NCBI RefSeq assembly: GCF_007997295.1
Contig: NZ_VORY01000009.1
Coordinates: forward strand, 46,433 to 110,432
Origin: Gillisia hiemivivida
Lineage (GTDB): Bacteria > Bacteroidota > Bacteroidia > Flavobacteriales > Flavobacteriaceae
Length of the DNA stretch: 64,000 nt
Reading direction: 5' to 3'
Shown here: in pieces, positions 60,801 to 64,000 of the stretch
Layout of the letters: each line of letters begins with the position of its first letter
How positions within the stretch are numbered: the stretch's first letter is position 1
The notes under the pieces: generated by a model
What the model was told of the DNA's origin: nothing
The model's database searches: none
What the model saw: only the letters and a program-made list of their open reading frames with translations
Position numbers and translations under genes: made by a program

Positions 60801-62327
60801 ATGGTAATAGCCGTTGAGGTGACCGAGCAGGTGCTTGCCCGGAGAAAAGTGGAGGAAGGTGCGCAAAAGTACAATGAAATAATCCATTCTTCTCCTTCCA
60901 TGGTCGCTGTCCTCGAGGGTGAAGATTTTATACTTACGGTAGCAAACGATTCCATTTTAGATCACCTGGGGAAAGGGGATGGGATTATCGGCAAACCATA
61001 TTTGGTCTCGGTGCCAGAACTGGAAGAGCAAGGCTTAGGCGATCTTTTACGGAAGGTCTATAAAACCGGAGAACCCTATCACGCCCATGAAATGCCCGTA
61101 AACTTGGTACGGGACGGAGAAAAGAAACTCTCTTACTATAATTTTGTGTACCAGCCACAACGGGATGTTCAAGGAAAGATCATAGGGGTGACGATTATTG
61201 CCAATGAGGTCACGGCACAAGCAGAACTAAATAAAGAAATAAAGGAAAGTGAAGCCCGGTATCACCAAATGACCGACCTGGTGCCGGACATGATAATCAA
61301 TGCGACAGTGGATGGGGAGGTATTTTATTACAACAAACGCTGGACAGATTTTACGGGATGGAGTTTGAAAAAAATAAAAAAAGAGGGCTGGGTGAAATTG
61401 ATACACCCAGAAGATTTGCGAGACGCAATAAATAACTGGCAACAGGCGATAAATACGGGAGACAATTATGAGATGGAATTGAGAATTCTTGATAAAAACG
61501 GGGATTTCAAATGGCACCTCAGCCGCGCCGTCCCCGTAAAAGATGAAACGGGAAAAATCATTATGTGGTTAGGTGCAAATGCCCAAATACAGAAATTAAA
61601 AGAAGAGGAAAAACGCAAAGAGGATTTTCTTAAAATGGTAAGCCATGAGCTCAAGACCCCTATTACTTCCATAAAGGGATACACACAACTCCTGTTAAGT
61701 TTGATGGAAGACGATAAGGAAATTCAATGGGATTCCCTGCCTATAAAATCGTCCTTGCAACGCATTGATAAACAAATAACCAGATTAACAAGATTGATCT
61801 CTGAAATGTTAGATGTTGATAGGATAAAAGACAGTCAACTCTTATTGCAAAGTGAAACATTTGATTTGAATGAACTTGTAAAGGACACCATTGATGATAT
61901 TAAATATGCCTATGAACAAACCCATATTAGCTTACAGACAGAAAGTAGTTGCCTGGTTAATGCAGATAGGGACAGAATAGGGCAAGTGCTTATCAATTTT
62001 ATTACCAATGCCATCAAGTACTCACCAGATGACCAGAATATTGAGATCAAGGTTTATCAGACGAAGGATAATTCGGTTTCTGTAAGTGTAAAAGATCATG
62101 GGATTGGTATTGAAAAGAAGGATCAACAAAATATTTTTAAACGTTTTTACCGCGTAAGCGGAAAGGATGAGGAAACCTTTTCTGGTTTTGGGATTGGGTT
62201 GTATTTAGCCAAGGAGATCATAGAACGGCACAATGGCCAGGTAAAGGTGAAAAGCAAAAAAGGAGAGGGCTCAGAATTTATTTTTACCCTTCCCGTAACT
62301 ACCAAATTGGATGTGAAAAAGGAATAA
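57849..62327 (+). CDS. CheB-CheR-PAS-histidine kinase fusion
   Basis: A 1492-residue signalling protein. Domains in order: CheB methylesterase (residues 25-205; GIGASAGG, QHLDPDHKS, SGSGSDGTEGF), with no receiver in front; CheR methyltransferase (about 230-500; FRDPKIF, IWVAGCSTGQEAY, FATDISEPAIAKA, ISCRNVLIYM); a PAS-like region; a Glu/Ser coiled coil (about 690-740); four PAS domains (750-1240); and HisKA/HATPase (SHELKTPITSIKGY near 1265, GFGIGLYLAKEI). Such fusions methylate and demethylate no known receptor here; they may sense stress. The TTG at 57849 is the only start after an upstream stop at 57831. Two receiver genes follow. Confidence 0.92.
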   Translation: MTETPKEAKKLKKDKLIKSKNEFPVVGIGASAGGLKAFKSFIKNIPEKSGIAYVLVQHLDPDHKSLLSEILQKVTKIQILEITDDIDVEPDKIYILPANKMLMANDGILKLEPRPKPEKGTTNLPINLFFDSLANVHQSHSIGVILSGSGSDGTEGFKAIKNKGGTTFAQDEASAEWDDMPRHAAEAGVVDFVLPPERIPEKIVELIGERNTDKGEEQNNSEDNSEDNSKAIQQILDLLQERRGTDFTYYKKTTIGRRIDRRITINKCKNIDAYLHFIKNNNEEKDLLYQDLLIPVTDFFRDPKIFDHLCQTVLPNILNNRKSGDAIRIWVAGCSTGQEAYTFAICLREQMEANLNPWEKVQVFATDISEPAIAKARKGVYKKDELASLSSERISKFFTKSHGKYRINKEVREMCVFAEQNFLKDPPFGNMDLISCRNVLIYMEPYLQKKALTTFYYGLKPKGFLLLGKSETGSTMSELFASENKASKLYIRKEVPGQLILPPIQVGKKVGRERGDRAAQTEEKGTNFEKAANTLLLNEYTPAGVVVNGVLDIVHFKGDTGNYLQQQTGRPSYNLVKIARPGLAFELRSLLQKAKKNKDRVQKENIPIKVANTTLVVSLEVVQLPNMAEPYFMVLFHAKALEANTVEITAEEKGKKSELDPKDQLIAQLQKELQQTREDILEITEDQETANEELQSSNEELLSSSEELQSLNEELETSKEELQSTNEELTSVNQELISLNEQVTEERNFAEVVVETVREPLVVLDKDLKVISANSSFYLTFHEKESETIGKLFYELGDKQWDIPELQDRLESVLPRKESFLDFEITQTFKSIGERTMLLNAREIKGENKSRKMVLLAIEDITEKKHLRQKEKVRLAKFKNLVLQAPVAIMFLKGEDYKVELANDFYLQLVEQEKDFIDRPIFESLPELKDQGFKELFDKVVKSGEPYHGKELEVKINRNNKSKRGFYNFVYQPIRDWEGTATGVMVIAVEVTEQVLARRKVEEGAQKYNEIIHSSPSMVAVLEGEDFILTVANDSILDHLGKGDGIIGKPYLVSVPELEEQGLGDLLRKVYKTGEPYHAHEMPVNLVRDGEKKLSYYNFVYQPQRDVQGKIIGVTIIANEVTAQAELNKEIKESEARYHQMTDLVPDMIINATVDGEVFYYNKRWTDFTGWSLKKIKKEGWVKLIHPEDLRDAINNWQQAINTGDNYEMELRILDKNGDFKWHLSRAVPVKDETGKIIMWLGANAQIQKLKEEEKRKEDFLKMVSHELKTPITSIKGYTQLLLSLMEDDKEIQWDSLPIKSSLQRIDKQITRLTRLISEMLDVDRIKDSQLLLQSETFDLNELVKDTIDDIKYAYEQTHISLQTESSCLVNADRDRIGQVLINFITNAIKYSPDDQNIEIKVYQTKDNSVSVSVKDHGIGIEKKDQQNIFKRFYRVSGKDEETFSGFGIGLYLAKEIIERHNGQVKVKSKKGEGSEFIFTLPVTTKLDVKKE

Positions 62328-62329
62328 AG

Positions 62330-62698
62330 ATGGATAAGATATTGGTGGTCGATGATGACCCTATCATAGGAGAAATGCTAAAATTTGTGCTAGACTCTAA
62401 GGGCTATTTGGCATTCATTTCTAACAAACCCGAGCAAACAGTACATAACATTCTCCAGAATTCTATTGATTTGATTATGTTAGATCAGTTTATATTTGGG
62501 GTGAGTGGTATAGAGGTTTGTAAGAAAATACAGGAAAATGAGACTACCGCTAACGTACCTATACTAATGATGTCTGCTCATAGTAAAGTGAAAAAAAAAT
62601 GTTTGGCGGCCGGGGCTACAGATTTTATATTTAAGCCATTTGAGATGAAGACCCTCTTTTTAAAGATTGAGACTATTTTAAAGCAAACGAAGGTATAA
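62330..62698 (+). CDS. Single-domain response regulator
   Basis: A 122-residue receiver with no output domain: acidic pocket VVDDDPI, phospho-acceptor in IDLIMLDQF (Asp), and the signalling Lys in FKPFEM. It begins 2 bases after the kinase stop, so it is probably the phosphate acceptor of that kinase or a shuttle. The residue after the acceptor is Gln-Phe rather than the common pattern DxxMP, but the Asp is present. Confidence 0.9.
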   Translation: MDKILVVDDDPIIGEMLKFVLDSKGYLAFISNKPEQTVHNILQNSIDLIMLDQFIFGVSGIEVCKKIQENETTANVPILMMSAHSKVKKKCLAAGATDFIFKPFEMKTLFLKIETILKQTKV

Positions 62699-62723
62699 TT
62701 AGCTACATTTAAAAAAAATAAGA

Positions 62724-63101
62724 ATGAATAAAATTTTACTGGTTGAGGATGATCATAACCTGGGAATTATGATCTGTGACCTGCTCGAATTAAATGGATA
62801 TGAAGTGAGTCTTTTAAGGATGCCCGATAAAACGATCAAAAATCTTCTGGAAGATAAATTCGACTTGGTATTGATGGATAAATTATTGAGCGGGATGGAC
62901 GGGACGGATATCTGCGCTGAAATCAGAAAAACCGATACTATTTCACATACACCCATCCTTATGATGTCTGCGCTCAATGGCGCCAAGGAAATTTGCATAG
63001 AGGCTGGAGCCACTAATTTTATAGCAAAACCCTTTGAAATAAAGGACTTATTCACGATTGTTAAGGACACAATAAATAAGGGAAAGGTTTTAAATGACTA
63101 A
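62724..63101 (+). CDS. Second single-domain response regulator
   Basis: A 125-residue receiver similar to its upstream neighbour, with VEDDHNLG, LVLMDKLLSGMDG (acceptor Asp), MSALNGAKE and the Lys in AKPFEI. No output domain. Two receivers after one kinase suggest competition or a phosphate sink. It closes the operon. Confidence 0.9.
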   Translation: MNKILLVEDDHNLGIMICDLLELNGYEVSLLRMPDKTIKNLLEDKFDLVLMDKLLSGMDGTDICAEIRKTDTISHTPILMMSALNGAKEICIEAGATNFIAKPFEIKDLFTIVKDTINKGKVLND

Positions 63102-63456
63102 AGAGTTCAGTTTTTCCAGTTGGATCTATTAATACCTCTAAGCCTAAAATTATCAAAGTACGTCATTCTGAATTTATTTCAGAATCTTTTGCTTGGGGAT
63201 CTCTAATTCCTATAGAACCTGAAACCTTCCCGAACGGTAGGGTCGGGCAAGTTCAGGTTGACGTTAGCTTAAAGACAATCATTCTCTCCCATTTCTTTAA
63301 TTCCAACAGTTAAAAGGATGTCATTCTGAATTCATTTCAGAATCTTTCGCTTGGGCAATTTCTAATTCTTTTAGAACCTGAAACTCCCGATGGTTCCTAT
63401 CGTGTGGACACAATTTTTTAATATTTTAGCTGACTAATAATAGTTTTGCTAATAAA
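63102..63456. other. Gap with two direct repeats before the transposase
   Basis: The units 63161-63232 and 63319-63395 are direct repeats of about 70 bases: GTCATTCTGAA..TTTCAGAATC, then TTGCTTGGGG-like text and TAGAACCTGAAAC. They share the GTCATTCTGAA hairpin seen elsewhere. The rest has no gene. CTGACTAATAATAG at 63430-63443 may be the transposon end. Confidence 0.55.
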
Positions 63457-64000
63457 ATGAAAAGGGGATTCACAGACCTAGAGGATAAACGTTTAGTTTA
63501 TAGAGGCAATAAGATTTTATCGGATTTATTCAGTAAAAGCGTCCATTCAATCCGTCAGATTAGCAGGAATGAATCAGAGGCAAAAGCGGTTTACCGTTTT
63601 TTACAGAACGACAGGGTCAGTGAAAAAGATATTATAGAAAACCTGATTCATAATTGCCGTACGGCATGTGCCGGCAGATTCGTTGTCTGTATCCAAGATA
63701 CCACAGAAATCAACTTAAGCAGCCATGGTAAAAGGATCAACAAAGATAGCTTTGTGGGCACTACCAATGCAAAGGGCTTTCAAGGATTGGGATTCTTTAT
63801 TCATCCAAGTTTGGTCTTGGATGCCGTGACTGGTACCCCCTACGGCTATTCTGATATTAAAGTTTGGAACAGACCCTTAGAGTTCAAATCAAAGCATGAA
63901 AGACAGTACGGTAAACTGCCCATAGAAGAAAAAGAATCCTATAAATGGATAGAGGTGTCCAAAAACACACAGGCCTCACTACGGGATGTGGTAGAGGGAA
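63457..64000 (+). mobile_element. IS4/Tn5-type transposase, 5' part (runs off the window)
   Basis: The ATG at 63457 opens a frame to the right edge, about 181 codons. The translation begins MKRGFTDLEDKRLVYR and continues VYRFLQNDRVSEKDIIENL, VVCIQDTTEINLSSHG, TNAKGFQGLGFFIHPSLVLD and VWNRPLEFKSKHERQYGKLP. This is the Tn5/IS50-like N-terminal DNA-binding part and the first catalytic Asp region (IQDTTE). The rest is outside the window. CTGACT at 63430 resembles the start of IS50 ends (CTGACTCTTATACAC). Confidence 0.85.

Overview
The window looks like chromosome of a marine-type Flavobacteriaceae (Bacteroidota). Supporting signs are AT-rich DNA with mostly weak Shine-Dalgarno sites, repeated -7 boxes of the TAnnTTTG type used by the Bacteroidota primary sigma factor, SusC-like TonB-dependent receptors, lineage-typical small families (DUF3098, DUF3127, DUF4301, DUF4230), a mevalonate pathway, GGGP-type prenyl-lipid enzymes, and an arginine decarboxylase/agmatinase polyamine route. 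No tRNA, rRNA, CRISPR array or prophage was seen.

Layout. 1-2.5 kb: the 3' part of a TonB-dependent receptor with codon use unlike its neighbours, then a decayed gene. 2.5-9.4 kb: ahcY on the minus strand, then a phosphopantetheinyl transferase and a heptaprenyl/geranylgeranylglyceryl phosphate synthase, then an overlapping operon (thiamine-binding protein, PnuC, NadR-like kinase, DUF4301, ArfB). 9.4-16.4 kb: a sigma-54 response regulator convergent with a hybrid kinase, a TPP riboswitch driving a TonB receptor, and a Rieske-like lipoprotein. 16.6-26.4 kb: housekeeping genes (greA, HIT, thioesterase, kinase, flavin reductase, aat), then a minus-strand run (EEP hydrolase, tag, TonB-like protein, truB, uppP, DUF3098, ftsX). 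26.5-31.6 kb: panE, leuS and DUF4230. 32-44.4 kb: YjbR, MutS-like ATPase, glycosyltransferase, LAB_N protein, the polyamine cluster (speA, speB, deoxyhypusine-synthase-like), pseudouridine synthase, and the isoprenoid set (UbiA transferase, mevalonate kinase, mevalonate-PP decarboxylase). 45-57 kb: TspO, flavoprotein, GDPD, DUF421, a GntA/PaiB/DUF1989 operon, TerC and several small or lipoprotein genes. 57.8-63.1 kb: a 1492-residue CheB-CheR-PAS-histidine kinase fusion followed by two stand-alone receiver proteins. 63.4-64 kb: the start of an IS4/Tn5-type transposase.

Two things stand out. First, leuS carries a complete DUF559 (Vsr-like nuclease fold) gene plus its flanking palindromic repeats, inserted in frame in the editing domain, and two further in-frame insertions of the same palindromic repeat family. 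Second, four intergenic copies (31.6, 44.5, 53.6 and 57.2 kb) of a 325-436 bp element combine two optional modules in all four possible ways. They carry hairpins whose paired bases change together between copies, which suggests a maintained structured repeat or RNA rather than random debris.
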